From the NCBI RefSeq assembly GCF_014647795.1, contig NZ_BMPW01000035.1, positions 1-64,000 of the forward strand: a stretch of DNA of 64,000 bases, in the 5' to 3' direction. The DNA comes from Actinoplanes campanulatus. Its GTDB lineage: Bacteria; Actinomycetota; Actinomycetes; Mycobacteriales; Micromonosporaceae. Under the pieces are notes generated by a model. The model worked only from the letters and a program-made list of their open reading frames with translations, had not been told where the DNA came from and searched no databases. Positions 6,926 to 16,959 of the stretch are shown here, piece after piece. Position 1 is the stretch's first letter; every line of letters starts with the position of its first letter. The position numbers and the translations under genes are program-made.

Positions 6926-7552
6926 GTGTTCGAGACCAACATCGTCATCGTCGGCAACGTGCTCACCGCACCCGAGTGGAGACGCGTCGGCGACAGCAAC
7001 AGGCTCGTCACCAACTTCCGGCTCGCCTCCACCGCCCGCCGCTACGACCGCGAGACCGGCCGCTGGACCGACGGCAACAGCCTCCGCGTCCGGGTCACCG
7101 CCTGGCGCCGGCTCGCCGAAGGCGTGGCCTCCTCCATCACCATCGGTGACCCCGTCATCGTCTACGGCCGCATCTACACCCGCGACTGGGTCGACGAAGC
7201 CAACAACAACCGCGTCTCCTACGAGGTCGAGGCCTTCGCCGTCGGCCACGACCTCGCCCGCGGCCGTTCCCAGTTCTTCCGCAACAAGCCCGCGCCCGCC
7301 GACAGCACCGTCGAAGGCCCGGACACCGACGCCCTCATCGACGGGGAACCCTCCGCCGTCCTTCCCGACGACGAGATCCCGGTGACCTTCGGCGACGGTC
7401 TGCCCGAGCGCGACCCCGACGATGAGGGACCCACCTTCCAGGAGGTCGTCGCCGGCATCGCGGACCAGACCGCCGAGCCCGGCGACGAGCCGGGCACACC
7501 GGAGACCCGCCCGGTCCGCCGGGTCAAACGGCGCGAACCCGTCGCCGCCTGA
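6926..7552 (+). CDS. ssb: Single-stranded DNA-binding protein (paralogue)
   Basis: 208 aa from GTG at 6926 with GGGAG nine bases upstream. The N-terminal 115 residues are an OB fold: FETNIVIVGNVLTAPEWRRV, NFRLASTARRYDRETGRW, DPVIVYGRIYTRDW. Known: SSBs normally end in an acidic tip ending in Pro-Phe that binds repair partners; here the last residues are basic (RRVKRREPVAA), although an acidic stretch (PDDEIPV) lies inside the linker. This suggests a non-housekeeping SsbB-type paralogue used in recombination or development. Followed by a terminator. Confidence 0.88.
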   Translation: MFETNIVIVGNVLTAPEWRRVGDSNRLVTNFRLASTARRYDRETGRWTDGNSLRVRVTAWRRLAEGVASSITIGDPVIVYGRIYTRDWVDEANNNRVSYEVEAFAVGHDLARGRSQFFRNKPAPADSTVEGPDTDALIDGEPSAVLPDDEIPVTFGDGLPERDPDDEGPTFQEVVAGIADQTAEPGDEPGTPETRPVRRVKRREPVAA

Positions 7553-7616
7553 GACCTTCCCCACCGCCGCCGCCGGGCATCGATCACCCTGCCGATCGCC
7601 AGGTGCGCGGCGCCCG

Positions 7617-7651
7617 GGTGGCCCGGCCGGAAGCACCCCGGCCGGGCCACC
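7617..7651 (+). terminator. Hairpin after ssb
   Basis: Perfect 14-bp stem (GGTGGCCCGGCCGG and its complement) with a 7-base loop, 64 bases after the ssb stop. No T-run, as is usual in actinomycetes. Confidence 0.6.
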
Positions 7652-7769
7652 GTGAGGCCGGCCCCGGCGGTTCCTTCTATCAGGATGGGCCGATCGTGCC
7701 GAAGCAACCGGCCGCCAGTCGGAGCGGCCCGGCTAGGCCCCGGGTACGGCAACCGGGCAGACTGAACCC

Positions 7770-8234
7770 GTGCTGCTGAAGGACATCCGCGCCATCGTGA
7801 CCGAGCAGATGGTGCTATCGCCGGAGGACCAGACGGCCGAGGACACCAACACCAACTGGTTCGGTGCGCCACCCCATGAACGCATGGGTCTGTCCGCGGA
7901 CGAGGTCGTCACCGCGTTCGAGGAGACCGCGGCGGTCCTGCGCGACCAGGTGGCCGGCTCCGGTCACCGGGGCACCGCCACCTTCTACGTCTGGCACGAC
8001 ACCATCGCCGGGCAGCTCCGCTGCTCCGCCGGCACCCGCAAACCCAGCGACCTGCCGTTCAACGACGAATACCAGGTCACCGAAGACCTCCGGGGCATCG
8101 TCGTCGAGTTCCTCGAGGACCGGGCCCCCGGCTCCATCGCCTGGGGTGAACTCGAACCCGTGCCCTACCCCGACGACATCGAACCACCCGCGCTCGCCGT
8201 CTGGGCGTTCGACCTCACCCCGTTCGGCCGCTGA
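7770..8234 (+). CDS. Conserved hypothetical protein, 154 aa
   Basis: GTG start at 7770 without a clear ribosome site; CAGACT (7758-7763) six bases upstream may be a -10 of a leaderless transcript. Acidic soluble protein, with TATFYVWHDTIAGQLRCSAG and GIVVEFLEDRAPGSIAW as its most structured parts. No family recognised, though the look is of an actinobacterial conserved protein. Two bases separate it from cobD, so it is probably in the same transcript; a link to cobalamin is not shown. Confidence 0.75.
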   Translation: MLLKDIRAIVTEQMVLSPEDQTAEDTNTNWFGAPPHERMGLSADEVVTAFEETAAVLRDQVAGSGHRGTATFYVWHDTIAGQLRCSAGTRKPSDLPFNDEYQVTEDLRGIVVEFLEDRAPGSIAWGELEPVPYPDDIEPPALAVWAFDLTPFGR

Positions 8235-8236
8235 GA

Positions 8237-9262
8237 GTGATGCCACGGTGGACCGCGGACGCGGCCGGCCTCATCGGCGGCTACCTGCTCGACGCGGCAC
8301 TCGGTGACCCACGCCGGCTGCACCCGGTAGCCGGCTACGGCACCGCCGCCGCGGCACTGGAACGACGGCTCTACCGGCCCCACCGGCGCGCGGGGACGGC
8401 GTACACCGCCATTGCCGTCGGTGTGCCCGTCCTCGCCGGGCTCGCCGCCGCCCGGGCCACCCGCAACCGGCCGGTCGCCCGGGCCGCCGTCACCGCGGCC
8501 GCCACGTGGACGGTGCTCGGTGGGCGTACCCTCCGGCGCGAAGCGAAAATCATGGCGGGCCATCTGGAAGCCGGGGACCTGCCGGCGGCCCGAGGGCGGC
8601 TCGGGCACCTGTGCGGACGGGATCCGTCCGCACTCGACGAGCCGGAACTCGCCCGGGCCACCGTGGAGTCCGTCGCCGAGAACACGTCCGATGCGGTCGT
8701 CGCCCCACTCTTCTGGGGAGCGCTGCTCGGGCCGGCCGGACTGCTCGGATACCGGGCGGCGAACACACTCGACGCCATGGTCGGGCACCGGTCCGAGCGG
8801 TACGCACGATTCGGGACGCCGGCCGCCCGGCTGGACGATCTCCTGAACCTGGCGCCCTCGCGGGTCACCGGGGTCGTCACGGCGGCCGTCTCGCCGGTGG
8901 CGGGCGGGTCCGTCCGGGAGACGCTCCGGGTGTGGCGGCGGGATCGCGGGGACCATCCGTCGCCCAACGCGGGGCAGTGCGAATCCGCCATGGCCGGGGC
9001 GCTGGGGGTGCGGCTCGGTGGGCGCAACGTCTATTTCGGACGCAGTGAGGTGCGGCCGCTCCTGGGGGACGGGCCGCGGCCGTCGGCGGGGCATCTGCGA
9101 CGGGCCGCCCGGGTGTCGGGGGCGGTCGGGGTGGTGGCTCTGGGGATGGCGGCCGCCCTGGCGGCGGCACGAGGTTTGATCACGGCCGGTGGTGGCGGGG
9201 GCGGGGCGGGGCCCGAAGGGCCGCACGAGCCCATGACGCCCGTCCGGGGGTCCCGTCGATGA
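8237..9262 (+). CDS. cobD: Adenosylcobinamide-phosphate synthase (CobD/CbiB)
   Basis: 341 aa integral membrane enzyme that joins the aminopropanol arm (or its phosphate) to adenosylcobyric acid. Family marks: [17 protein letters not shown] at the N-terminus, [20 protein letters not shown] in the middle (about 140-160), [14 protein letters not shown] and [17 protein letters not shown] near 235-255, with several hydrophobic helices. The last 30 residues are Gly-rich and family-atypical. ATG overlap (ATGA) with cobQ indicates coupling. GTG at 8237 chosen; the ATG three bases on is equally possible. Confidence 0.93.
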   Translation: MMPRWTADAAGLIGGYLLDAALGDPRRLHPVAGYGTAAAALERRLYRPHRRAGTAYTAIAVGVPVLAGLAAARATRNRPVARAAVTAAATWTVLGGRTLRREAKIMAGHLEAGDLPAARGRLGHLCGRDPSALDEPELARATVESVAENTSDAVVAPLFWGALLGPAGLLGYRAANTLDAMVGHRSERYARFGTPAARLDDLLNLAPSRVTGVVTAAVSPVAGGSVRETLRVWRRDRGDHPSPNAGQCESAMAGALGVRLGGRNVYFGRSEVRPLLGDGPRPSAGHLRRAARVSGAVGVVALGMAAALAAARGLITAGGGGGGAGPEGPHEPMTPVRGSRR

Positions 9263-10785
9263 CCGGCGCCCTCCTGGTCACCGGCACCACCTCCGACGCC
9301 GGCAAGAGCATCCTCACCGCCGGCATCTGCCGCTGGCTGCATCGCAACGGCGTACGCGTCGCCCCCTTCAAATCCCAGAACATGTCGAACAACTCGGCCG
9401 TCGTGGTCACCGCGGACGGCCGTGGCGGTGAGCTGGGCCGAGCCCAGGCCATGCAGGCCGCCGCCTGCGGCATAGCCCCCGACCTGCGCTTCAACCCGGT
9501 CCTGTTGAAGCCCGGGAGCGACCGCTCCAGCCAGGTCGTCCTCCTGGGCGAGGCGGTCGACACGGTCACCGCCGGGAACTACCGGACCCTGCGCCCACGC
9601 CTGGCCGAGACGGCCTTCGCGGCGTTCGAGGAGCTGCGCTCCGCGTACGATGTCCTGATCTGTGAAGGGGCCGGAAGTCCCACCGAGATCAACCTTCGCG
9701 ACGGCGATTTCGTCAACATGGGCCTGGCCCGCCGTTTCGGCCTGCCGACCGTGGTGGTCGGCGACATCGACCGCGGCGGCGTGTTCGCCGCCTTCTTCGG
9801 CACGCTGGCTCTGCTCGCCCCGGAGGATCAGGAGCTCGTCGCCGGGTTCGTGATCAACAAGTTCCGCGGGGACCCCGGCCTGCTGCGCCCCGGACTCGAC
9901 ATGATCACCAAGGCGACCGGCCGGCCGGTGCACGGAGTCCTGCCGTTCCACCTGGACGTCTGGCTCGACGCGGAGGACTCCCTCGCCTACGGCCGGGTCC
10001 TGGGCCGTCCCGGGCCGCCACGCGGAACCGAGTGGCTGCGCGTCGCCGTGGTCCGCCTGCCGCGGATCTCGAACGCCACCGACGTCGAGGCGCTCGCCGC
10101 CGAGCCCGGCGTACAGGTCAGGTTGACGATCGAACCGGGCGAGATCGCCGACGCCGACCTGGTCGTGCTGCCCGGCTCCAAGGCCACCGTGAGCGATCTG
10201 GCCTGGCTGCGCGACACCGGCCTGGCCGGCGCTATCCACGCGCACGCCGCCGCGGGCCGGCCGCTGCTCGGCGTCTGCGGCGGCTACCAGATGCTCGCCG
10301 AGACCATCCACGACGAGGTGGAGAGCGGCCACGGCACGGTGCCCGGCCTGGGTCTGCTGCCGGTCGGCATCACTTTCGCGGCCCGCAAGACGCTGGCCCG
10401 CCCGGCGGGGAGCGGCCTGGGCGCGCCGGTGCGCGGTTACGAGATCCATCACGGGTACGTCTCCGCGGGCGCCCCCGACCCGCTGCTGCGGTACGACGAC
10501 GGCCGTCCCGAGGGCGCGGTGGCCGGCAACGTCTACGGCACGCACTGGCACGGCGCCTTCGAGTCGGACGAGTTCCGTCGGCGCTTCCTCACCGAGGTGG
10601 CCCGGCGGGCCGGCCGGCGCGGGTTCACGGTCGCCCCGGACACCCGGTTCGCCGCCGTCCGCGAGCGCGCGCTGGACGTACTCGGTGATCTGGTCGAGGA
10701 GAACCTGGACACCGCCGCCCTCTGGCGGCTGATCGAGCAGGGCGCCCCACCGGGGTTGCTGTTCCTTCCCCCGGGTGCTCCCTAG
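9259..10785 (+). CDS. cobQ: Cobyric acid synthase
   Basis: 508 aa, full length. Amidates adenosylcobyrinic acid a,c-diamide at four side chains using ATP and glutamine. N-terminal P-loop-like domain ([16 protein letters not shown], then [14 protein letters not shown]), C-terminal class I glutaminase with intact nucleophile in [11 protein letters not shown] and a His in YGTHWHGAF. Coupled to cobD by ATGA. Its intact glutaminase contrasts with the CobB encoded 8 kb downstream. Confidence 0.96.
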   Translation: MTGALLVTGTTSDAGKSILTAGICRWLHRNGVRVAPFKSQNMSNNSAVVVTADGRGGELGRAQAMQAAACGIAPDLRFNPVLLKPGSDRSSQVVLLGEAVDTVTAGNYRTLRPRLAETAFAAFEELRSAYDVLICEGAGSPTEINLRDGDFVNMGLARRFGLPTVVVGDIDRGGVFAAFFGTLALLAPEDQELVAGFVINKFRGDPGLLRPGLDMITKATGRPVHGVLPFHLDVWLDAEDSLAYGRVLGRPGPPRGTEWLRVAVVRLPRISNATDVEALAAEPGVQVRLTIEPGEIADADLVVLPGSKATVSDLAWLRDTGLAGAIHAHAAAGRPLLGVCGGYQMLAETIHDEVESGHGTVPGLGLLPVGITFAARKTLARPAGSGLGAPVRGYEIHHGYVSAGAPDPLLRYDDGRPEGAVAGNVYGTHWHGAFESDEFRRRFLTEVARRAGRRGFTVAPDTRFAAVRERALDVLGDLVEENLDTAALWRLIEQGAPPGLLFLPPGAP

Positions 10786-10895
10786 GGATCGATCTCCGGG
10801 TCTTCTCCGGGTCGCCGGCAGGGACACGCGTTGCGTCGCGGGCGTACGTTGGGCCCGGAAGCGCGGCCCTGCGCCGCGGCAGCGGCGAGGACGGG

Positions 10896-11984
10896 GTGAC
10901 ACAGATGACCACCGAGGACGACAGCCGGCCGGTGCGCCGCCGGGTGACCCTGACCGGGATCAGTTCACGCGCCTGGGAGCATCCGGCAGACAAGGGCGCG
11001 CTCTCCGCCCTGCGCGAGTTGCGCGGTTTCGACGACGTGGTGAAGACGTTCTTCGGCATGTGGAACGAGCGGGGTTTCCGGCTCATGTTCCTGGCCGGCG
11101 GCATTCGCGTGGACCACCGGCAGTACCCGCGGGTCTACCAGCGGTTCACCGAGGCGGCGGCGGCGCTGGACGTGCCCGATCTGCCGGAGCTGTATGTGAC
11201 GCAGGACCCGCGGATCAACGGTCAGGCGATCGGTCTGGACCGGCCGTTCATCGCGCTGACCACCGGCGCCGTGGAGAAGCTCGACGACGACGAGTTGCGG
11301 GCGCTGCTCGGGCACGAGCTGGGCCACGTGCGCAGCGGCCACGCCGTCTACAAGACCATCATGACGATCCTGACCAGCTGGGCGGCGAATCTGAGCTGGC
11401 TGCCGGTCGGCGCGATCGCGTTGCGCGGGATCATCGCGGCGATGCTGGAGTGGTGGCGCAAGGCGGAGCTGTCCGCCGACCGGGCCGGCCTGCTCGCCGG
11501 TCAGGACCCGGCCGCCTCGCTGCGGCTGCTGATGAAGCTGGCCGGCGGTGGGGACCTGTCGCAGATCGACACGGCCGCGTTCCTCGAGCAGGCGGCGGAG
11601 TACGAGGGCGGCGGCGACCTGCGCGACAGCATCCACAAGATCGGGCTGACCGCGTGGAACAGTCACCCCGTACCCGTCGCTCGGGCCGCTGAGCTGCGGA
11701 AGTGGATCGACTCGGGGGAGTACGCACGGATTCTCGGCGGCGACTACCCGCACCGGGACGGCGACGGCGACGCGTCGGTGTCCGAGGACGTGAAGGCCGC
11801 CGCCAAGGCGTACCGGGACGACTTCTCCACCTCGCAGGACCCGCTGGTGACCCTGGTGCGGCGGTTCGGTGGCGGGGCCGCCGATCTGGCCGGATCGGCC
11901 GCCGGGAAGGCGTACAACTGGGCCAGCGACGCGGCCCGGCGAGGCCGCGGGGACAACGGCGGTGAGGGTACGCCGGACGCATGA
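10896..11984 (+). CDS. M48-family zinc metallopeptidase
   Basis: 362 aa. Zinc site HELGH at residues 130-134 inside LLGHELGHVRSGH, with the third ligand likely in AELSADRAGLLA (about 190). One or two hydrophobic segments follow the HExxH (about 145-175), so it is probably membrane-associated; no cleavable signal peptide. Known: HtpX-like peptidases act in membrane protein quality control, but actinobacterial members of this subgroup are uncharacterised. GTG at 10896 or ATG at 10905. The C-terminal 100 residues are specific to the subgroup. Confidence 0.88.
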   Translation: MTQMTTEDDSRPVRRRVTLTGISSRAWEHPADKGALSALRELRGFDDVVKTFFGMWNERGFRLMFLAGGIRVDHRQYPRVYQRFTEAAAALDVPDLPELYVTQDPRINGQAIGLDRPFIALTTGAVEKLDDDELRALLGHELGHVRSGHAVYKTIMTILTSWAANLSWLPVGAIALRGIIAAMLEWWRKAELSADRAGLLAGQDPAASLRLLMKLAGGGDLSQIDTAAFLEQAAEYEGGGDLRDSIHKIGLTAWNSHPVPVARAAELRKWIDSGEYARILGGDYPHRDGDGDASVSEDVKAAAKAYRDDFSTSQDPLVTLVRRFGGGAADLAGSAAGKAYNWASDAARRGRGDNGGEGTPDA

Positions 11985-12046
11985 TCCGCATGCCGCCGAT
12001 CCGGGCGGGCCGGAGGTTGTCACACTTCCGGCCTACGATCGGCGGC

Positions 12047-13399
12047 ATGAGCCTGAGTGAATCCGATCTGCGCGCCGCGATCCGGCGCGAGATGCCCGGT
12101 GTCCGCGCCGACCTGGAACGGCTGGTGCGGATCCCGGGTGTCGCCTTCGAGGGTTTCGACCACTCGCACGTCGAGCGGTCCGCCGTGGCGGTCGCCGAGC
12201 TGCTGCGCGGGTGCGGGCTCGACACCGAGATCGTCCGGCACGGCGGCCAGCCCGCCGTGATCGGGCGTAAGGCGGCGCCGGCCGGCGCGCCCACCGTGCT
12301 GCTCTACGCGCACCACGACGTCCAGCCCGTCGGTGACCTCGCGCTGTGGACCAGCGATCCGTTCGAGCCGGTCGAGCGGGACGGGCGGCTCTACGGCCGC
12401 GGCACCGCCGACGACAAGGCCGGGGTGATGGCGCATGTCGCCGCGCTGCGCGCGTTCGGCGATCAGCTGCCGGTCGGCGTGGTCGTCTTCGTCGAGGGGG
12501 AGGAGGAGTACGGCTCGGACTCCCTCGACACGATCATCCACGAGCACCTGGAAGAGCTGCGGTCCGATGTCATCGTGATCGCCGACTCCGGCAACTGGGA
12601 CATCGGCCGGCCGGCCCTGACCACCTCGCTGCGCGGCCTGGTCAACCTGTTCGCCGAGGTCCGGGTGCTGAAGAGCGCGGTGCACAGTGGCATGTTCGGC
12701 GGTCCGGTGCCGGACGCGCTGATCACCCTGGCCCGCCTGCTGGCGACGCTGCACGACGACGACGGCGAGGTGGCGGTGCCCGGGCTGGTGGGCCGCGAGG
12801 GCGCGAGCGTCGACTATCCGGCCGACCGGTTCCGGCACGAGGCCGGGATCCTGGACGGCGTCGACCTGATCGGCCGGGGCACCATCACCGACCGCATCTG
12901 GACCAAGCCGTCCATCTCCGTGCTCGGTGTCGACGCCCCGCGCACCCTGGAGGCGGCCAACGCGCTGCAGCCGACCGCCAAGGCCAAGATCAGCGTCCGG
13001 CTGGCGCCGGGCGAGGACCCCAAGTCGGCGTACGACGCGGTCCGTGCCCACCTGGAGAAGAACGTGCCGTGGGGCGCCCAGCTCGAGGTCACCCTGGAGA
13101 GCGACGGCCAGCCGTGCGTGATCGACGCGACCGGCCCGGTGTATGACGCGGCCCGCGCCGCCTTCCGCTCCGCGTGGGACGGCACCGAGCCGGTGGACAT
13201 GGGCGTCGGCGGGTCGATCCCGTTCATCGCCACCTTCCAGGAGCTGTTCCCGGCCGCCGCGATCCTGGTGACCGGCGTCGAAGACCCGTATTCCGGCGCA
13301 CACGGACCGGACGAGAGCCTGCACCTCGGTGAGTTCGAGCGCGTCTGTGTGGCCGAGGCGCTGCTGCTCAAGAACGTCGCGGAGACCATGACGAGGTAG
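12047..13399 (+). CDS. M20-family dipeptidase
   Basis: 450 aa. Di-zinc peptidase: VLLYAHHDVQPVGD holds the first metal His/Asp, GRGTADDKAG the bridging Asp, FVEGEEEYGS the catalytic and metal Glu, VIADSGNW a metal Asp, and the last His is in GAHGPDESLHL. Lid/dimer domain around 190-310. Close to actinobacterial CNDP-like dipeptidases that cleave dipeptides or related amides in the cytoplasm. ATG at 12047 chosen because the upstream frame extension is not protein-like and TACGAT (12034-12039) seven bases before the ATG suggests a leaderless transcript. Confidence 0.92.
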   Translation: MSLSESDLRAAIRREMPGVRADLERLVRIPGVAFEGFDHSHVERSAVAVAELLRGCGLDTEIVRHGGQPAVIGRKAAPAGAPTVLLYAHHDVQPVGDLALWTSDPFEPVERDGRLYGRGTADDKAGVMAHVAALRAFGDQLPVGVVVFVEGEEEYGSDSLDTIIHEHLEELRSDVIVIADSGNWDIGRPALTTSLRGLVNLFAEVRVLKSAVHSGMFGGPVPDALITLARLLATLHDDDGEVAVPGLVGREGASVDYPADRFRHEAGILDGVDLIGRGTITDRIWTKPSISVLGVDAPRTLEAANALQPTAKAKISVRLAPGEDPKSAYDAVRAHLEKNVPWGAQLEVTLESDGQPCVIDATGPVYDAARAAFRSAWDGTEPVDMGVGGSIPFIATFQELFPAAAILVTGVEDPYSGAHGPDESLHLGEFERVCVAEALLLKNVAETMTR

Positions 13400-13412
13400 A
13401 TCGGGGTGGCTG

Positions 13413-14888
13413 ATGGCCGAGCTGTCGTGCGAGGTCCTGGTGGTGGGCGCCGGCCCCACCGGGCTGATGCTCGCCAACTGGCTGACCAGGCTCGGGGTTC
13501 AGGTGATCGTCGCGGACGGCAAGGACGGTCCGACGATCGAGTCCCGGGCGCTGATCGTGCAGGCGCGCAGTCTGGAGATCTACGACCAGCTCGGCATCGG
13601 CGACCAGGTGCTGGAGGCAGCGCGCCGGGCCGAGGCGCTCGCCCCCGGCTTCGGGGCGCGCGGCTTCGGGCGGATCCCGCTCGGGCCGCTGGGCGGGGCG
13701 GTCACGCCGTACCCGTACATCGAGGTTCTCGAGCAGAGCCGTAACGAGGAGATCCTCAACGAGAATCTGCAGAAGCTCGGCGGCCAGGTGTTCTGGGAGT
13801 CGCCGGTCACCGCGGTCGTGCAGACCGAGGACGGGGTCGAGGCGAAGGCCGGCAACCACACGGTGCGGGCCCGGTTCTGTGTCGGCTGCGACGGCGCCAA
13901 CTCGATGGTCCGCAAAGCCCGCCGGATCGACTTCGAGGGTGTCACCAACCCGCACCGCTTCTTCGTCCTGGACGCGACCGGCGCCGGCGGGCTCCAGCCG
14001 GACGCGATAAACGTCCGCCCCTACCGGGATGATTTCCTGCTCGCCTTCCCGATGCGCGGCAACGGCAACTGGCGGCTGATCGGCCTGGTCCGGGACGTGG
14101 ACGGCGACGGCGCCCTGGACGAGGAGGACGCCCGCGCCCGGATGCTGCGGACGTACGGGGTCACCTACGACCGGTCCCGCTGGTTCGCCACCTACCGGGT
14201 CCATCACCGGGTCGCCGCGGCGTTCCGGGACGGCCCGTTCCTGCTGGCCGGGGACGCCGCCCACGTGCACTCGCCGGTCGGTGGCCAGGGCATGAACACC
14301 GGCCTCCAGGACGCCCACAACCTCGCCTTCAAACTCGCCGACGTGCTGCGCGGCACCCGGAAGGACGGCTGGCTGGACCGCTACGAGGCCGAGCGCCGCC
14401 CGGTCGCCCGGAAACTCGTCGCCACCACCGACCGGGTCTTCGGGTTCCTCACCTCCAGCCGGTGGCCGCTGCGCGTGCTGCGGCGGGTCGCGGTGCCGCT
14501 GCTCGCGCCGGTCGGGGTTCGGGCGCTGCCCGGTTCCGCCGGCGGATCCCGGCTCTTCCAGTACGTGTCGCAGATCCGGATCCACTACCGCCTCGACCCG
14601 GCCGGGACGCCTGGGCGGCGGCGGGATCCGGTGGTCGGGCGGCGGCTGCCCTGGGCCGACGGCAACCATGCGGCACTGCGCGCCGCCTGCTGGCAGATTC
14701 ACGCGTACGGCGGGGTGACCGCGGCCGACGCGCCCGACCTCGGCGTGCCGGTGCACGTCTTCCCGCCGGCGCCCGCCACCGTGCTGCGTCCCGGCCTGTT
14801 CTACCTGGTCCGGCCGGACGGCTTCGTCGCCGCACGGGCCGAACCGGCCGAGGCCGACACCCTGTTCCGGCACGCCATGGCCAGGTGA
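13413..14888 (+). CDS. FAD-dependent monooxygenase (aromatic hydroxylase type)
   Basis: 491 aa, class A flavoprotein of the PheA/TfdB/RdmE group. FAD/NAD(P)H fingerprints: VVGAGPTGLMLANWL at the N-terminus, VGCDGANSMVRKA (about 150) and GDAAHVHSPVGGQGMNTG (about 278). The C-terminal thioredoxin-like domain typical of phenol hydroxylases is reduced here. Such enzymes hydroxylate phenolic or polyketide substrates; the substrate cannot be told from context because neighbours are housekeeping genes. No signal peptide. Confidence 0.9.
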   Translation: MAELSCEVLVVGAGPTGLMLANWLTRLGVQVIVADGKDGPTIESRALIVQARSLEIYDQLGIGDQVLEAARRAEALAPGFGARGFGRIPLGPLGGAVTPYPYIEVLEQSRNEEILNENLQKLGGQVFWESPVTAVVQTEDGVEAKAGNHTVRARFCVGCDGANSMVRKARRIDFEGVTNPHRFFVLDATGAGGLQPDAINVRPYRDDFLLAFPMRGNGNWRLIGLVRDVDGDGALDEEDARARMLRTYGVTYDRSRWFATYRVHHRVAAAFRDGPFLLAGDAAHVHSPVGGQGMNTGLQDAHNLAFKLADVLRGTRKDGWLDRYEAERRPVARKLVATTDRVFGFLTSSRWPLRVLRRVAVPLLAPVGVRALPGSAGGSRLFQYVSQIRIHYRLDPAGTPGRRRDPVVGRRLPWADGNHAALRAACWQIHAYGGVTAADAPDLGVPVHVFPPAPATVLRPGLFYLVRPDGFVAARAEPAEADTLFRHAMAR

Positions 14889-14953
14889 GACACGGTTGTC
14901 CACAGGTTGGATCAACGGGTGGCGCCGGCGATCGATCCTGTTAGGATTCGAAC

Positions 14954-15316
14954 ATGCGTTCGACTGCATCGAGCACTCCGGCCGCGCAGCCAGGTCCGAC
15001 CGCGCAGCGGCTCTCCGCCGCGCAGAGCATGTCGGCCGCGCTGGCCGGCCGTGCGGCCCGGGTGACCCCCGGTTCCGCGCGTGACCCACTCGACCGTCTC
15101 CGCACGCGTGAGCGGATCGAGTCGATCGCCCGGCTCCGTGCCGCGGCCCGCGCCCTCGGAGACGTCGACGTCTCCGGGTGGGACGACGACACCCTCACCG
15201 ATCACCTCGATGACCTCTCCAGGGTGCTCTGCGCGCTCGATGCCGAGCTGGCCCGCGTCGCGGACGCGGTCCGGGCCCGTGGCTTCCGGATCGCGGAGGA
15301 GCCAAAGGCCGCATGA
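14954..15316 (+). CDS. Hypothetical protein, 120 aa
   Basis: N-terminal 45 residues Ala/Ser/Thr-rich and probably disordered; residues about 50-115 form two amphipathic helices (ERIESIARLRAAARAL, LDDLSRVLCALDAELARVADAVRA), possibly a short coiled coil. ATG at 14954 is preceded by TAGGAT (14942-14947) at six bases, with no ribosome site, so it looks leaderless. No family recognised. Followed by a hairpin. Confidence 0.6.
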   Translation: MRSTASSTPAAQPGPTAQRLSAAQSMSAALAGRAARVTPGSARDPLDRLRTRERIESIARLRAAARALGDVDVSGWDDDTLTDHLDDLSRVLCALDAELARVADAVRARGFRIAEEPKAA

Positions 15317-15340
15317 CCGACTTCCGCACCCCCGGATAAA

Positions 15341-15366
15341 GCCCCGCGCCATCGTCGCGGCGGGGC
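15341..15366 (+). terminator. Hairpin GCCCCGC/GCGGGGC
   Basis: Seven-bp GC stem preceded by AAA and with a 12-base loop, 25 bases after the stop at 15316 and before the DNA ligase gene. Confidence 0.5.
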
Positions 15367-15419
15367 GTTCCGCGTCCGCGGGGACACGAAAGACGTAACC
15401 GGCTGTCAGGATGGGGATC

Positions 15420-16949
15420 GTGCGGTTTCTCGACATAGCAGCCACCTCGGCCGCCGTCGCCGCGACCTCGGGCCGCAAGGCCAAGATCGAGCTGCTGGCC
15501 GGGGCGCTGCGGCGTCTCGACCCCGGTGAGATCGTCGCCGGGGCGGCGTTCCTGGCCGGCGAGCTGCGGCAGCGGCAGACCGGCGTGGGCTACGCGTCCC
15601 TGCGTGAGCGGCCACCCGCCGCCGCCGAGGCCACGCTCACCGTGGCCGCGGTCGACGCCGCGATCCAGGAGATCTCGACCGTCGCGGGAGCGGGCTCCCA
15701 GGCCCGCCGCAGACAACTGCTCGGCGCGCTGTTCGCCGCCGCCACCGAGGAGGAGCAGCGGCTCCTTCTCGGCCTGTTCGGCGGCGAGCTGCGGCAGGGC
15801 GCGCAGGCCGGGCTGCTGGCCGAGGCGGTCGCGGTGGCCGCCGAGGTGCCGGCGACCGCGGTCCGCCGGGCGCTGCTGCTCTCCGGCGACCTCAAATCGG
15901 TGGCCGTCGCGGCGCTGTCCGGCGGTGCCGCCGCGCTCGCCGAGATCCACCTGCGGGTCGGCACCCCGCTCAGCCCGATGCTGGCCGGCAGCGCACCCGA
16001 CGTCGCGGCCGCCCTCCAGGCCACCGGCGCCCCCGCGGTCGTCGATGTGAAACTCGACGGCATCCGCATCCAGGTGCACCGCTCCGGCGACGACGTGGCC
16101 GTCTATACCCGCAGCCTCGACGACATCACCGCCCGCCTGCCCGAGGTGGTCGCCGCCGTCCGTGAGCTGCCGCTGCGCGAAGCGATCCTCGACGGTGAGG
16201 CCATGGCTCTCGACGAAGCCGGCCGGCCGCGCCCGTTCCAGGAGACGTCGAGTCGCGCGGCGACCCGGGGCGCCCCGGCGAGCGGCCTCCGGCCGTACTT
16301 CTTCGACCTGCTCCACCTCGACGGCGCCGACATGCTCGACGAACCCGGCCGGGTGCGCTGGGCGGCCCTCGCCGAGTCGCTGCCGGAGTCCCTCATCGTC
16401 GGCCGCACCGAGGCCGGGAGCGAGGAGCAGGCGGCGGCCGCGTTCGCCGCCGCCCTGGCCGCCGGGCAGGAGGGCGTCGTGATCAAGGCGCCCGAGGCGG
16501 CGTACGACGTGGGCCGCCGGGGCGCCGCCTGGATCAAGGTGAAACCCCGCCACACCCTCGACCTGGTCGTCCTCGCGGTCGAGTGGGGCAACGGCCGCCG
16601 CCGTGGATGGCTCTCCAACCTGCATCTCGGCGCCCGGGACCCGGACTCCGGCGGGTTCGTCATGCTCGGCAAGACGTTCAAGGGCCTGACCGACGAGCTG
16701 CTGCGCTGGCAGACCGAGCGTTTCCAGGCACTGGCCGTCTCCGACGACGGCTGGGTCGTCCGGGTCCGGCCGGAGCAGGTCGTCGAGATCGCCTTCGACG
16801 GCGTCCAGACGTCACCCCGCTATCCGGGCGGGGTCGCCCTCCGGTTCGCGCGGGTGCTCCGCTACCGCGACGACAAGACCGCCGCCGAGGCCGACACCAT
16901 CGCGATGGTCCGGGCTCTCCACGCCGGAGTGGCCTCCACCGGGCCCTGA
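15420..16949 (+). CDS. ligB: ATP-dependent DNA ligase (LigB type)
   Basis: 509 aa from GTG at 15420, chosen over the ATG at 15411 because VRFLDIAATSAAVAATS matches the usual start of actinobacterial LigB and AGGATGGGGA precedes it. N-terminal DNA-binding domain (1-190), adenylation domain with motif I lysine in VDVKLDGIRIQVH (about 204), motif III-like YFFDLLHLDG, motif IV EGVVIKA, motif V AAWIKVKP, and a C-terminal OB domain. Nick sealing in repair; the main replicative ligase in actinobacteria is the NAD-dependent LigA, so this one is accessory. Confidence 0.93.
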   Translation: MRFLDIAATSAAVAATSGRKAKIELLAGALRRLDPGEIVAGAAFLAGELRQRQTGVGYASLRERPPAAAEATLTVAAVDAAIQEISTVAGAGSQARRRQLLGALFAAATEEEQRLLLGLFGGELRQGAQAGLLAEAVAVAAEVPATAVRRALLLSGDLKSVAVAALSGGAAALAEIHLRVGTPLSPMLAGSAPDVAAALQATGAPAVVDVKLDGIRIQVHRSGDDVAVYTRSLDDITARLPEVVAAVRELPLREAILDGEAMALDEAGRPRPFQETSSRAATRGAPASGLRPYFFDLLHLDGADMLDEPGRVRWAALAESLPESLIVGRTEAGSEEQAAAAFAAALAAGQEGVVIKAPEAAYDVGRRGAAWIKVKPRHTLDLVVLAVEWGNGRRRGWLSNLHLGARDPDSGGFVMLGKTFKGLTDELLRWQTERFQALAVSDDGWVVRVRPEQVVEIAFDGVQTSPRYPGGVALRFARVLRYRDDKTAAEADTIAMVRALHAGVASTGP

Positions 16950-16959
16950 GCCGTCGGGG

